Of a stretch of 62,032 nt of DNA, positions 9,586-19,299 are shown in pieces. The notes under the pieces were generated by a model that was not told the DNA's origin, did no database searches, and worked only from the letters and a program-made list of their open reading frames with translations. Source of the stretch: Parvularcula sp. (lineage in GTDB: Bacteria > Pseudomonadota > Alphaproteobacteria > Caulobacterales > Parvularculaceae). Location: contig PAIP01000070.1 in the NCBI GenBank assembly GCA_002704915.1, forward strand, positions 1-62,032. Reading direction: 5' to 3'. Position 1 is the stretch's first letter. Each line of letters opens with the position of its first letter. Made by a program: the position numbers and the translations under genes.

Positions 9586-10450
9586 TGCGCTGCCGACCAT
9601 CGGCGAGGCTTTGCGCAATGGGGCGCGATTTCTAAAGGAAAGCGAGACGCCGCAGCTCGATGCGCGAACAATCCTGAAGCACGTGCTCCGCGCCGATGAC
9701 AGCGCGCTGATCGCTAATGCTGATAGCCGTCTCGGCGCGGACGACTACAAACGATATTTAAAACTTCTGGACCGGCGCGCCGCGGCCGAACCCGTCGCTT
9801 ATATTGTTGGTGAGAAAGAGTTCTGGAGCCTTCCGTTTGAGGTCACGCCCGACGTGCTCATCCCGCGTGATGATTCGGGCGCGCTGATTGAGGCGGCGAT
9901 AAAGCGGCGAGACAAAAACGAACCGCTGCAAATTGCCGATCTGGGAACCGGATCGGGATGCCTTCTATGCGCGCTTCTGACGGAATTTCCCAAGGCCCGG
10001 GGTGTTGGCGTCGATCGGTCGGAGGCGGCGCTGGCTGTGGCGAGGCGGAATGCAACGCGGCTGGGGCTTGCTGAGAGAGCGGGTTTTGTCGCCGGGGACT
10101 GGCTGGCGGCGCTGTCGGGCGCTTTTGACATTGTGATCGCAAACCCGCCTTATATCCCGCAAGGAGACAAGGCTGGGCTTTCTCGCGATGTGGCCGCCTA
10201 TGAGCCGCCTGGCGCCCTGTTCGCCGGCAAGGATGGGTTCGACGCCTATCGCTCCATCCTGAAGGATCTGCCCTGCTATCTGGCGAAAGGCGCGCTTGTG
10301 CTGATGGAATGCGGCGCTGACCAGGCCGATTCTCTTGCTGTCATGCTCGCCGACATAGCGCCCGAAAACGCAATATTTACCTTCTGCGACCTCGCCAACC
10401 GCCCGCGCGGAGCCGGATTCGACCTCAGAAAGGCGGAAAAAAAGGATTGA
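9578..10450 (+). CDS. prmC: PrmC, release factor glutamine N5-methyltransferase
   Basis: Methylates the glutamine of the GGQ motif in release factors 1 and 2. The start at 9578 ([12 protein letters not shown]) is chosen because it matches the family N-terminus and overlaps the prfA stop; the open frame extends further upstream inside prfA. The SAM site [16 protein letters not shown] lies near residue 112 and the substrate-binding NPPY motif appears as [11 protein letters not shown] near residue 189. The N-terminal helical domain keeps the usual AxxYIxGxKEFW-like segment ([12 protein letters not shown]). Confidence 0.95.
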   Translation: MPDALPTIGEALRNGARFLKESETPQLDARTILKHVLRADDSALIANADSRLGADDYKRYLKLLDRRAAAEPVAYIVGEKEFWSLPFEVTPDVLIPRDDSGALIEAAIKRRDKNEPLQIADLGTGSGCLLCALLTEFPKARGVGVDRSEAALAVARRNATRLGLAERAGFVAGDWLAALSGAFDIVIANPPYIPQGDKAGLSRDVAAYEPPGALFAGKDGFDAYRSILKDLPCYLAKGALVLMECGADQADSLAVMLADIAPENAIFTFCDLANRPRGAGFDLRKAEKKD

Positions 10451-10749
10451 AATGCGCGGGTTAAACACTATCATAGGAAGCAAGACAGGGGTTCAACGCC
10501 TTCGACTTCCTTTGAATCATCGGCGGCCCGGTCTTGCATCCGACCATCGTCCGGCCTTGACGTGATCCGTTTGGGGGATCGTTTTACGGAAACAGTCGGT
10601 GCTGATCCCGCAGCCTCGCTGCGCCAGGAACAAGACAATAGCATGAAGAAAAGGGCGGACCTTATCCGCCGCTAGCTCGACAGACTGTTTTCATCGCGAA
10701 AAGACGGGTGCGCCCGCTTTTCGGAAGGGGAATTGTTAAAGGTAATCCT
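10451..10749. other. 299-bp non-coding leader before the DUF4167 gene, with two hairpins
   Basis: No gene is seen. Two inverted repeats stand out near the 3' side: GGCGGA/TCCGCC around 10650-10670, and the longer stem at 10697-10723 (CGAAAAG, a bulged A, CGGG; loop; CCCG, CTTTTCG) ending 26 bp before the start codon. The second stem is not followed by a T run, so it looks more like a 5' UTR structure than a terminator. Confidence 0.5.
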
Positions 10750-11289
10750 ATGAAGCGTGGCCGTAACCAACGCCGCCGTCCGGGCGGCGCCAATCCAAAC
10801 CGTGCGCTCGACTCCAACGGACCCGATGTGCGCATCCGGGGCACTGCGAACCAGATTTACGACAAATATCTGGCGCTTGCCCGCGACGCCTCATCCTCCG
10901 GCGACCGGGTGAAGGCGGAAAGCTACCTTCAGCACGCAGAACACTATTTCCGGGTGATCCGCGCCATGCAGCCGGCCCCGCAGCCGAATCAGCAGGGCGC
11001 CGACGCCGAGGGCGAACAGCCGAGCATTGACGACAACGATCAGGACCAGCAGCCCAAGCGCGATTCGCGCCAGCAGCGCGGACGCCGCAATGGCGCTGAC
11101 GAGGAAGCTGGCGAGCAGGGCGACAAGGACGGCGGCAAGAAAGAAAACGACGCCGCCGCCAAAGACGAAGAGTCCAAAGACGCCGCTGAAGAAGAAAAGA
11201 AGCCTCGCCGTCGCCGCGCCCCGCGCCGCAGCGCCAAGAAGGACGAAGACAGCGACGCGGATGCGCCCGCCGCCGCTGCGGCGGAGTAA
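10750..11289 (+). CDS. DUF4167 protein, putative nucleic-acid-binding
   Basis: The 179-residue product has the alphaproteobacterial DUF4167 signature in its first 80 residues: basic RGRNQRRRPGGANPNRAL, then SNGPDVRIRGTANQIYDKY, SGDRVKAESYLQHAEHYFRVI. The second half is low-complexity, rich in Asp/Glu/Lys/Gln, ending in an RRRRAPRR-like basic patch and an acidic/alanine tail, as in other members. The basic N-terminus suggests RNA or DNA binding; no function is established that I know of. The start at 10750 fits the family N-terminus; an upstream in-frame ATG at 10708 lies inside the leader hairpin. Confidence 0.9.
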   Translation: MKRGRNQRRRPGGANPNRALDSNGPDVRIRGTANQIYDKYLALARDASSSGDRVKAESYLQHAEHYFRVIRAMQPAPQPNQQGADAEGEQPSIDDNDQDQQPKRDSRQQRGRRNGADEEAGEQGDKDGGKKENDAAAKDEESKDAAEEEKKPRRRRAPRRSAKKDEDSDADAPAAAAAE

Positions 11290-11390
11290 GTGTCCAAGGG
11301 CGGTCAGCCTCGAAATATAGCGCTGCATTGCGTTGTGTCGGCGAGCGCTCTCATCGCCTAAGCTCCTTTTGAAAAATTCAGGAGGGGCGC

Positions 11391-12182
11391 ATGAGCCTAT
11401 CAGAGTCTCTGTTCGATCTTTCAGGCAAAACCGCCATCGTGACCGGCGCCTCGCGGGGCATTGGCGAGGCCATTGCGCGCCGGCTGGCCCAGCACGGCGC
11501 CTCCGTCGTTGTCTCGAGCAGAAAGATCGACGCCTGCGAGAGCGTGGCGAGGTCGATCAACGAAGCCGAGGGCCGCGAAGCCGCCTTCCCAATCGCCTGC
11601 AATATTTCTCATAAGGAGGAATTGCAGCGTCTTGTCGATGAAACGAAAGCGAAGTGGGGGCCGGCGGACATTCTTGTGGCCAATGCGGCCGTCAATCCTT
11701 TTTACGGTCCGTCCTCTGAGATGGGTGACGACCAGCTCGACAAGATCCTCTCCTGCAATGTGAAGGCGCCCCACTGGCTTTCGCAGATGGTGCTGCCGGA
11801 CATGCGGGCCAGAAAGAACGGCGCAATTGTCATTATTTCGTCAATTGGCGGTTTTGTCGGCTCGGGCGCAATCGGCGCCTACAATATTTCCAAGGCGGCG
11901 GACCTGCAACTTGCGCGTAATCTCGCCGTGGAAGCGGGGCCGGACAATATTCGCGTCAATTGCATCTGTCCGGGCGTTGTCAAAACCCGTTTCGCCGAAG
12001 CGCTGTGGAAAGACCCGAAGATCGAAAAGATGATGACCGAGCGCTTGCCGTTGCGCCGTTTCGGCGAGCCGGACGACATCGCCGGCGCCGCGGTGTTTCT
12101 CGCCTCGCCCGCAGGGCGCTGGATGACGGGACAGGCGATGATCATCGATGGCGGAACGCTTATCTCGCTGGGCGAGCTTTAA
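11391..12182 (+). CDS. Short-chain dehydrogenase/reductase
   Basis: A classical SDR of 263 residues: NAD(P)-binding TGASRGIGEAIA near residue 18, NAA motif (VANAAVNPF), catalytic Ser in IISSIGGF, and Tyr/Lys in AYNISKAA. The C-terminus IIDGGTLISLGEL is typical. A Shine-Dalgarno AGGAGGGGC precedes the ATG. Arg/Ser rather than Asp after beta-2 (VVSSRKID) may favour NADPH; that is inference. Substrate unknown. Its stop lies 5 bp from the stop of the convergent peptidase gene. Confidence 0.93.
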   Translation: MSLSESLFDLSGKTAIVTGASRGIGEAIARRLAQHGASVVVSSRKIDACESVARSINEAEGREAAFPIACNISHKEELQRLVDETKAKWGPADILVANAAVNPFYGPSSEMGDDQLDKILSCNVKAPHWLSQMVLPDMRARKNGAIVIISSIGGFVGSGAIGAYNISKAADLQLARNLAVEAGPDNIRVNCICPGVVKTRFAEALWKDPKIEKMMTERLPLRRFGEPDDIAGAAVFLASPAGRWMTGQAMIIDGGTLISLGEL

Positions 12183-12187
12183 GGCGA

Positions 12188-14005
12188 CTAAAGCGCACGC
12201 GTCGATTTTTCGAACCAGTCCTTGATCTCGGCGGGAATGAGCGCACCAAGCGTTTTGCGCACCCGTGCGTGATAGTCATTGAGCCATTGGCGCTCGCCAT
12301 CGGTCAGCAAGTCTGTTTTCACAAGATCGAGATTGATCGGCGCCAGCGTGATGGTCTCGAATTCCATCATTTCGCGCTCGCCGCCTTCAACGGGCTTTGG
12401 CGGCGTCACGACGATCAGATTTTCAATGCGGATGCCGAAAGCGCCTTCCTTGTAATAACCGGGCTCGTTGGAAAGGATCATGCCAGGTTTCAGGGCTTGC
12501 GTATTCACGGCTTTGGCGATGCGCTGGGGGCCTTCATGTACGCCGAGAAACGAGCCGACGCCGTGGCCGGTCCCATGATCGTAATCGAGGCCGGCGTCCC
12601 ATAAGGGTTTTCTAGCAATCATATCGAGTTGGTGACCCGTCGTCCCCGCCGGAAATTTCATGGTGGCGAGCGCGATATGTCCTTTCAGGACGCGGGTGAA
12701 CCGGTCGCGCATTTCTTCCGTCGCCTCGCCGATTGGGACGGTGCGGGTAATGTCGGTGGTGCCGTCGGGATATTGCCCCCCGGAGTCCACGAGATAGAGC
12801 GTCCCGCGTTCGAGCTTGATATTGGATTCCGTCGATACGCGATAATGGGGCAGGGCGCTGTTGGGGCCGGCGCCGGAAATCGTATCGAAGCTTAAATCGC
12901 GCAGCATGTCCGACTGGGCGCGGATCGACTCCAGTTTTTGCGCAGCGGTGATTTCATCGATCTCGCCGGATTGCGCTTGCGTGTCCAACCAGTGAAGAAA
13001 AATAGTGATCGCGGCGCCGTCGCGAATATGGGCGGCGCGCGCGCCTTCGATCTCGGTTTCGTTTTTCGCCGCGCGCGGCAGGGCGCAAGGATCGGTCATC
13101 CCGATGATGCTCGCGCCGGCGTTTTTCAGATCGTCCACATATTTCGACGGGGCAAGGGCCATGTCCACGGCGACTTTCGCGCCCTGTTTGCCGAGCTTAT
13201 CAAGCGCGGCGGCCACATCGCTTTCTGCGCGGATGTCCACATCGTCGCCCAGAAAACCGGGCAGCTCATTGCCGACTTTTTCCGGCGCGATGAAAAGCGT
13301 CGCTGTTCCGTCCTTGTTGATCAGCGCGCGGCCAAGCGGCAAGGGCGAGCGGGAGACGTCGGCGCCGCGCACATTAAAGAGCCAGGCGATCGACGGCGGC
13401 GCCGTGATCAGCGCCGTATCGGCGCCGGCTTTGGCGACAGCGGCTGCGATCTCGTTGCGTTTTTCTTCCGACGACTTGCCTGCGAATTTGAGGTCATGCG
13501 GCTTAACCGGCGTCAGCGGCGCCGCCGGCTGGTCTTTCCAGGCCGCATCCACCGGATTTTCGGTGACGGCGACAAGCTGGAAACCGGTTTTGTCTGCGGC
13601 GGCTTTCAGTTTTTTGACATTCGCCGAGGTATGCAGCATGGGATCGTATCCAATGCGCCATCCATTTTGCGCATTTTCGCCGAGCCAGACATGCGGCGGC
13701 GTTTCCATGAGATCGACATAATCGAAAAAGGCGTTGTCCGCCTGCTGGCGCACCTGCACGGTGTAGCGACCGTCGGTGAACATGAACGCCTTGTCCATCA
13801 GGATGAGCGCTGCGCCGGCGGAGCCTGAAAAACCCGTCGCCCACATCAAGCGTTCGGCGTAGGCAGGGATATATTCGTTCTGATACTCATCGTCGTGAGG
13901 GATCAGGAACCCGTCGAGCCCTTGCTTCTTCATTTCCTCGCGCAGTAGCGGCAAATGCTTGCCGGCGAAGGAACGATCGGAAACGGGTTCAAAGGTTTGA
14001 AACAT
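12188..14005 (-). CDS. Xaa-Pro aminopeptidase (aminopeptidase P, M24B family)
   Basis: Cleaves N-terminal residues that precede proline, using two metal ions. The 605-residue three-domain form has two creatinase-like N-terminal domains and an M24 catalytic domain. Metal ligands are visible in DSGGQYPDGTTDITR, the histidine of GVGSFLGVHEGP and the glutamates in SNEPGYYKEGAFG and MEFETITLAPI. The ATG at 14005 (MFQTFEPVSDRSF) is preferred; the frame opens to 14068 without family homology. It follows prmA by 74 bp on the same strand and may share its transcript. Confidence 0.93.
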   Translation of the reverse strand: MFQTFEPVSDRSFAGKHLPLLREEMKKQGLDGFLIPHDDEYQNEYIPAYAERLMWATGFSGSAGAALILMDKAFMFTDGRYTVQVRQQADNAFFDYVDLMETPPHVWLGENAQNGWRIGYDPMLHTSANVKKLKAAADKTGFQLVAVTENPVDAAWKDQPAAPLTPVKPHDLKFAGKSSEEKRNEIAAAVAKAGADTALITAPPSIAWLFNVRGADVSRSPLPLGRALINKDGTATLFIAPEKVGNELPGFLGDDVDIRAESDVAAALDKLGKQGAKVAVDMALAPSKYVDDLKNAGASIIGMTDPCALPRAAKNETEIEGARAAHIRDGAAITIFLHWLDTQAQSGEIDEITAAQKLESIRAQSDMLRDLSFDTISGAGPNSALPHYRVSTESNIKLERGTLYLVDSGGQYPDGTTDITRTVPIGEATEEMRDRFTRVLKGHIALATMKFPAGTTGHQLDMIARKPLWDAGLDYDHGTGHGVGSFLGVHEGPQRIAKAVNTQALKPGMILSNEPGYYKEGAFGIRIENLIVVTPPKPVEGGEREMMEFETITLAPINLDLVKTDLLTDGERQWLNDYHARVRKTLGALIPAEIKDWFEKSTRAL

Positions 14006-14079
14006 GAAAATATCCAAATCTGGGGAGCTGAATGACGCGAATATCGCGCTTCGCCGTCGCGCCCACAAGGGCGCGCCGA

Positions 14080-14967
14080 TTACATTTTGACGAAGAGCAG
14101 GACCGGCCAGGTCGCCTGATCGAGGCGGTTGATCATGCGAAAACCTGCGGCTTCGTAAGCGGAAACGACGCTCTCTTCTTGCTCCGTCATCAGTCCCGCA
14201 AGCATGACACGGCCGTTTTTCGCCACGTGGTCGGCCATATCCGGCGCCAGCTCGGCGAGCGGCCCTGCGAGAATATTGGCGAAGATGAAATCGAAAGGCG
14301 CCGCCGCTTTGATGTCGTCATGATCGAACCCGGCGGCGGTCACCATCTTCAACCTGTCGCCGACCTCGTTGAGGGCTGCGTTTTCCGCTGCGATTTCCAC
14401 CGATGTTTCGTCGATATCGCTGGCGAGAATCTCCCGGCCCCACAGCTTCGCCGCCGCAATAGCGAGCACCGCCGAGCCGCAGCCGAGATCGAGGATGGAT
14501 TTCGGCGCCCAGCCGGCGAACCGGTCAAGCAGCGTCAAGCAACCCGCTGTCGTCGGATGATGTCCTGTACCGAAGGCTTGATTGGCGTCGATGCGGATCA
14601 GAATGTCGTCCGCTTCATTAGGCAGCTTGTCTGCGTCATGCACGCCGTAAAGCACAAAACGGCCGCATCTGACGACGCCCAGCCCTTCCAGCGAGTGCGC
14701 AACCCAGTCGATGTCGGGCAACTCTTCCAACTCTGCATCCCTGACCTGGTGTTCCGCCGCGATGGTTTCGACTGCCTCCATGTTCGGCATGTCTTCGAAA
14801 TAGGCGTCGAGACGCCAGGCGCTGGCGCCGTCTTCAACCGTTGCGTCGTCTTTGCTCAGGCTGACGGCGCCCGCAGGCGGCCAGAGGACTTCGCCCAGCG
14901 CATCGCCAAGGGCTTCAAGCGGCGTCTTTTCGCCCGTCCATGTCAGTTTAAAAGATGTCTTGTTCAC
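14080..14967 (-). CDS. prmA: PrmA, ribosomal protein L11 methyltransferase
   Basis: Trimethylates lysines and the N-terminus of ribosomal protein L11 using SAM. The 295-residue product has the catalytic-domain motif ILDLGCGSAVLAIAAAK near residue 150, preceded by QAFGTGHHPTTAGCL, which is diagnostic for PrmA, and followed by FDFIFANILAGPLAEL. The start overlaps the uvrD stop by 4 bp (ATGA), so the two are co-translated; this pairing is frequent in alphaproteobacteria. Confidence 0.95.
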   Translation of the reverse strand: MNKTSFKLTWTGEKTPLEALGDALGEVLWPPAGAVSLSKDDATVEDGASAWRLDAYFEDMPNMEAVETIAAEHQVRDAELEELPDIDWVAHSLEGLGVVRCGRFVLYGVHDADKLPNEADDILIRIDANQAFGTGHHPTTAGCLTLLDRFAGWAPKSILDLGCGSAVLAIAAAKLWGREILASDIDETSVEIAAENAALNEVGDRLKMVTAAGFDHDDIKAAAPFDFIFANILAGPLAELAPDMADHVAKNGRVMLAGLMTEQEESVVSAYEAAGFRMINRLDQATWPVLLFVKM

Positions 14968-17303
14968 GCGGCCTCAACAAACGTATCGATCACTTTCTTG
15001 GGGCCGGAATGTTCGAAGTCAACGGTGAGTTTCTGCCCCTCGATGGAGGCGATCTTTCCGTAACCGAATTTCTGGTGGAAAACGCGCTGGCCCTTCTTGT
15101 ATTTCGACTTGCCGGGCGCAGAGACGGAGACGGTCGCGCCCTTGCCCTCTATCAGCGGCGGTTCGGCGGCGGGACGCGATGACGCGGCGCGGGCGCGCCT
15201 CCAGCCCGGATTGTCATAATAGGCGTCGTCTTTCAGCTTCATGCCCTCAAAAGCGGAATGACTGGCGAGCGAGGAGGCGGCGTTGCCGTAAAGCCCCGGC
15301 TCCGACATCACTTCCACATGCTCTTCCGGCAACTCGTCGATGAAGCGCGACGGGATCGCCGCCTGCCATCGCCCATAGATCTGCCGGTTGGCGGCGAAGG
15401 AAATGCGGCAGCTTTCTTCGGCGCGCGTGACGCCCACATAGGCGAGGCGGCGTTCTTCCTCGAGCGCGGCGTTGCCTTTCTCGTCGAGCGAACGTTTCGA
15501 GGGAAAGATTTCCTCTTCCCAGCCAGGCAGGAACACAATTGGAAATTCGAGGCCCTTGGCCGCGTGCAGCGTCATCAGCCAGACTTGTCCGTCTACGGAG
15601 CTTTCGCTGAGTTCGGACACCAGCGCCACATGGTCGAGATAGGCTTCGAGCGTGTCGAATTCCGACACCGCCTGAATGAGTTCTTTCAAATTGTCGAGCT
15701 TGCCACCGGCCTGCGGGCTCTTGGAGTTCTTCCACATCTCAATATAGCCGGATTCTTCCAGCACGAGTTCGGCGAGGTCCGCAGGCGGCATGTCCTTCGC
15801 GTCTCGGGACCAGCGGTCGATGGTGTCGACGAAGTTGAGAAGCGAGCGGCGCGCCGCGGCGGCAAGGTCGTCGCTTTCAAGGGCGAGGCGCGAGGCGGTC
15901 ATCAGCGGAACCTCATTCGCCCGCGCGATCTTGTGCAGCGTCTGCAGCGCCTTGTCGCCAAGCCCGCGCTTGGGCTTGTTCACCACGCGGTCGAAGGCGA
16001 GATCGTCATCGGCGGAGCGGATGAGGCGGAGATAGGCGAGGGCGTCGCGGGTCTCCTCGCGCTCGTAAAAGCGCGGGCCGCCAACGACCTTATAGGCAAG
16101 GCCCAGCGTGTTGAAGCGTTCCTCGAAGGCGCGCATTTGAAAAGACGCGCGCACCAGCACAGCCATGTCGGAGAGCGAACGGCCTTTCATCTGTTCGGCT
16201 TCGATGTCGTCGCCGATGAGGCGCGCTTCTTCTTCGCCGTCCCAGACGCCGCGCACTTTCACCTTTTCGCCTTCGTCGATGTCCGTCCACAGCGTCTTGC
16301 CGAGCCGTTCGGAATTGGCGGCGATCAGTCCTGACGCCGCGCCAAGAATTGACGGCGTCGAGCGGTAATTGCGTTCAAGACGGATGACCGTCGCGCCCGG
16401 GAAATCCTTTTCGAAGCGCAGGATGTTTTCGACTTCGGCGCCGCGCCAGCCATAGATCGACTGGTCGTCGTCGCCGACGCAACAGATGTTTTTGTGTTTC
16501 TGGGCGAGGAGGCGCAGCCAGAGATATTGCGCGACGTTCGTGTCCTGATACTCATCCACCAGCATGTAGCGAAAACGCCGCTGATACTCTTCGAGCACGT
16601 CGGGATTGTTCTGGAAGATCGTCAGATTGTGGACCAGCAAGTCGCCGAAATCGGCGGCGTTGAGCGTCGTCAGCCGCGACTGATAGGCCTTGTAGAGATC
16701 GATCCCGCGTCCGTCGGCGAAATGCCAGGCTTCGTTCTCGGGAACTTTGTCGGGCGTCAGGCCGCGGTTTTTCCAGCCATCGATGACGATGGCGAGCCCG
16801 CGACCGGTCCAGCGTTTGACGTCGAGATTGGCCGCCTCGATCACCTGCTTGGCGAGCCGCGCCTGATCGTCGGCGTCGAGAATGGTGAAATTGGATTTGA
16901 GCCCCACGAGCTCCGCATGGCGGCGCAGGATCTGCGCGCCGATGGAGTGGAAGGTGCCGAGCCATTTCATGCCCTCGACCGATTCCCCGACGAGCTTTTC
17001 GATGCGTTCCTTCATCTCGCGCGCCGCCTTGTTGGTGAAGGTGACGGCGAGAATCTGCCAGGCCTGCGCGCGGCCTGTATGGAGAAGATGGGCGAGCCGC
17101 GTGGTCAGCGCTCTCGTCTTGCCCGTGCCCGCGCCGGCCAGCATCAGGACGGGGCCTTCGGTGGCCAGCACGGCGGCCCGCTGCTCCTCATTCAGCCCTT
17201 CAAGATAGGGGGCGTTTTCGCCGGCGCCGGCCGCAGGCCGGGCCTCGCGGGCCGCTATGGCGCGTTCTGAAATGCTGGGCTTGCGATCGCTGGCGGAAGT
17301 CAT
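14964..17303 (-). CDS. uvrD: UvrD/PcrA-type superfamily 1 DNA helicase
   Basis: A 3'-5' DNA helicase for nucleotide excision and mismatch repair. The 779-residue protein (ATG 17303) has Walker A LAGAGTGKTRALTTR near residue 55, motif Ia AVTFTNKAAREM, Walker B VDEYQDTN, motif III GDDDQSIYGWRGA, and motif VI YVGVTRAEE. A C-terminal Tudor-like segment (GQRVFHQKFGYGKI...VDFEHSGPKKVI) is typical of UvrD/PcrA. A longer frame up to 17372 lacks homology. First gene of the uvrD-prmA unit, divergent from the DUF1508 gene. Confidence 0.95.
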   Translation of the reverse strand: MTSASDRKPSISERAIAAREARPAAGAGENAPYLEGLNEEQRAAVLATEGPVLMLAGAGTGKTRALTTRLAHLLHTGRAQAWQILAVTFTNKAAREMKERIEKLVGESVEGMKWLGTFHSIGAQILRRHAELVGLKSNFTILDADDQARLAKQVIEAANLDVKRWTGRGLAIVIDGWKNRGLTPDKVPENEAWHFADGRGIDLYKAYQSRLTTLNAADFGDLLVHNLTIFQNNPDVLEEYQRRFRYMLVDEYQDTNVAQYLWLRLLAQKHKNICCVGDDDQSIYGWRGAEVENILRFEKDFPGATVIRLERNYRSTPSILGAASGLIAANSERLGKTLWTDIDEGEKVKVRGVWDGEEEARLIGDDIEAEQMKGRSLSDMAVLVRASFQMRAFEERFNTLGLAYKVVGGPRFYEREETRDALAYLRLIRSADDDLAFDRVVNKPKRGLGDKALQTLHKIARANEVPLMTASRLALESDDLAAAARRSLLNFVDTIDRWSRDAKDMPPADLAELVLEESGYIEMWKNSKSPQAGGKLDNLKELIQAVSEFDTLEAYLDHVALVSELSESSVDGQVWLMTLHAAKGLEFPIVFLPGWEEEIFPSKRSLDEKGNAALEEERRLAYVGVTRAEESCRISFAANRQIYGRWQAAIPSRFIDELPEEHVEVMSEPGLYGNAASSLASHSAFEGMKLKDDAYYDNPGWRRARAASSRPAAEPPLIEGKGATVSVSAPGKSKYKKGQRVFHQKFGYGKIASIEGQKLTVDFEHSGPKKVIDTFVEAA

Positions 17304-17444
17304 GAACTTTGTGTACCGAAATGAGAACGATTCTGGAACATTAAGAAATATAGAGCCTTGATGGATTTGCAATATTGACCTGAATCGCGAGACTGGGCTC
17401 GCGGAGATAAGGGCCGGAGCGGCCCATAAAGAGGAGACCGATGG

Positions 17445-17780
17445 ATGGCCGGAAAATTTGAGCTTTACAAGGACAAGGGCGGGGAGTTCCGCTTTCGCCT
17501 CAAGGCAGGCAATGGCGAGAAAATCCTTGCCAGCGAAGGCTATAAGGACAAATCCGGCGCTGAAAACGGCATTGCGTCAGTCAAGAAGAACGCGCCGGAC
17601 GACGAGCGCTATGAACGCAAGACGTCGACCAACGGCAAGCATTATTTTAACCTCAAAGCCGCGAACCATCAGGTGATCGGCACCTCAGAGATGTATGAGG
17701 CTTCTTCCGGCATGGAAGGCGGCATTGAGTCGGTCAAAAACAATGCGCCCGGTGCTGAGATCGACGACCAGACCGGCTAA
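17445..17780 (+). CDS. DUF1508 (YegP-family) protein, two tandem repeats
   Basis: A 111-residue protein made of two YegP repeats: KFELYKDKGGEFRFRLKAGNGEKIL...EGYKDKSGAENGI (about residues 4-50) and YERKTSTNGKHYFNLKAANHQVI...EMYEASSGMEGGI (about 55-100). These are small beta-rich proteins of unknown function. A GAGGAG Shine-Dalgarno lies 8 nt upstream of the ATG at 17445. A hairpin terminator follows, so the gene is a single-gene unit. Confidence 0.92.
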   Translation: MAGKFELYKDKGGEFRFRLKAGNGEKILASEGYKDKSGAENGIASVKKNAPDDERYERKTSTNGKHYFNLKAANHQVIGTSEMYEASSGMEGGIESVKNNAPGAEIDDQTG

Positions 17781-17802
17781 GTACGTAAATAGAGATTGTG
17801 AG

Positions 17803-17835
17803 AACGCCGCCCGTTGCGGGCGGCGTTTGCTTTTT
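17803..17835 (+). terminator. Rho-independent terminator after the DUF1508 gene
   Basis: An 11-bp perfect stem AACGCCGCCCG / CGGGCGGCGTT with a TTG loop is followed by TGCTTTTT. Confidence 0.88.
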
Positions 17836-17887
17836 ATAAGCAGTTCTTTTCCGTCAGTGTGCAAGCGCTTCGCCATGACCGACAAAC

Positions 17888-18442
17888 ATGACCGATAAAC
17901 CTGTATTTACGCATCGCATTGCAACCGAGGCTGATACGGACGCCATCGTCGGTTTGATGAAAGCGTCCATCGCCGAGAACATGAAGGGATTTCTGACGCC
18001 AGAAGAAATCGTGGCGGCGCAGGAAACCATGGGGCTCGATACGACGCTTCTTGAAGACGGGACCTATTTCGTGATCGAGGCGGAAAAGGACGGCAAAACT
18101 GTCATGGCCGGCTGCGGCGGCTGGGGCAAACGAAAAACGCTCTATGGCGGCAATCACACCAAAGGCCGCAATGATGCTTACGCCGATCCGGCGAAAGACG
18201 CTGCGCGCATTCGCGCCATGTACACCCATCCCGACTGGACGCGGCAGGGCGTCGGCACATTGTTGCTGGAGCTGGGCGAGAACGCGGCGCGTGCGGCGGG
18301 GTTCAAGTCGATAGAACTCGGGTCAACTGTGCCGGGAGAACCCCTTTATCGCGCGCGTGGCTATAAGGAAGTCAGCCGGGAAACGCAGATCGCCGCCAAC
18401 GGTCACGTTAATACGATTATTCTCATGCGAAAGGCGCTTTAA
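17888..18442 (+). CDS. GNAT-family N-acetyltransferase
   Basis: The 184-residue product has the GNAT acetyl-CoA loop in MYTHPDWTRQGVGTLLLELGE (R/Q-x-x-G-x-G/A pattern) near residue 112 and a C-terminal LGSTVPGEPLYRARGYKE motif of the acetyltransferase fold. Substrate unknown. Nothing nearby suggests a pathway. Confidence 0.9.
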   Translation: MTDKPVFTHRIATEADTDAIVGLMKASIAENMKGFLTPEEIVAAQETMGLDTTLLEDGTYFVIEAEKDGKTVMAGCGGWGKRKTLYGGNHTKGRNDAYADPAKDAARIRAMYTHPDWTRQGVGTLLLELGENAARAAGFKSIELGSTVPGEPLYRARGYKEVSRETQIAANGHVNTIILMRKAL

Positions 18443-18459
18443 CACCCCTCTTGGAGAGG

Positions 18460-19299
18460 TCATGAGCCTTCTATCAGAGTCTCATTTCCTTCGAGCAGCT
18501 CATCGCTGCTGCTCAGGAGGTCGTCCGAACCGGCGTCCTGCTCAATAAAGCCGTCAAGCACTTCCTCGCAGTCGTCCTGAACAAAGGCGAGATCGTCAAT
18601 CAGAAAACGCAGGATGTCGCCCGCTTCGGACGCATTTCCGCTCTTCATGCTGACCTCGATTTTTTTCGCGCGCCCGCCGACATAGTAAGCGCCGGCCATA
18701 TTCATCCAGCGCACGGTTTTCTTGCTCCATTCGAACTCGGCATTTGCGTCTGGCAACGCGGCGCCGGTTTCGTCCCAGCCCTTGATGGTGACGGTAAAGG
18801 GTTCATTGTCGGCGCCGCCGGTGGGATAGATCGCCATGGTGGCGACGCAAACCGGCTGATCGAATTCGATGACCAGCGGCGCATTGAGATAATCATAATA
18901 GCCGGCGGCATAAGAGCCGCTGGGCGCAGCCGGATAGGTGCAAATCGAGTCATAATAGAAATGGCGTTGGCCGTCGCAAATCTGACGTTTGACGCCCTTG
19001 CCGAAATGAACGCCATAGTCTTTGGCGTAAGCTTCGCGAATGATGTCGCCATGGCGCCCTGGCGGGACTTCGAAGTCGATGACGCGATAGGGGCCCGCCA
19101 TGTCTTCTGCGCTTCGCGTATCGCGCTTGATTACTTGTGTGATGGTCGCGGGATTTGTGTCGCCATCCGGATCGGGCCCGATGCCGTTTTCATGCACATA
19201 ACCGTCCGGCGTGTCGACGGCGAAAGCAAGGCCGGAGGGAAAGGCGGCGCACAAGGCTCCGCCCGCAAGGCAGTTAAGAAAATGAAGTCGTTTCATCAT
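18460..19299 (-). CDS. Secreted hypothetical protein
   Basis: About 279 residues with a clear signal peptide (MMKRLHFLNCLAGGALCAAFPSGLAFA) and a Tyr/Asp-rich mature part likely forming a beta-sandwich; the pattern VIDFEVPPGRHGDIIREAYAKDYGVHFG resembles proteins that bind or display surface carbohydrate, but I do not recognise a named family. GGGAGGA lies 5 nt before the ATG at 19299; a second ATG follows at 19296. The C-terminus is acidic and Ser-rich (DLLSSSDELLEGNETLIEGS). Divergent from the M28 peptidase gene. Confidence 0.75.
   Translation of the reverse strand: MMKRLHFLNCLAGGALCAAFPSGLAFAVDTPDGYVHENGIGPDPDGDTNPATITQVIKRDTRSAEDMAGPYRVIDFEVPPGRHGDIIREAYAKDYGVHFGKGVKRQICDGQRHFYYDSICTYPAAPSGSYAAGYYDYLNAPLVIEFDQPVCVATMAIYPTGGADNEPFTVTIKGWDETGAALPDANAEFEWSKKTVRWMNMAGAYYVGGRAKKIEVSMKSGNASEAGDILRFLIDDLAFVQDDCEEVLDGFIEQDAGSDDLLSSSDELLEGNETLIEGS

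Noticed and set aside
12938-13828. 296-codon plus-strand frame over the aminopeptidase P gene
   Set aside because: Antisense shadow with no homology.
14032-15063. 343-codon plus-strand frame over prmA
   Set aside because: Antisense shadow; prmA motifs are on the minus strand.
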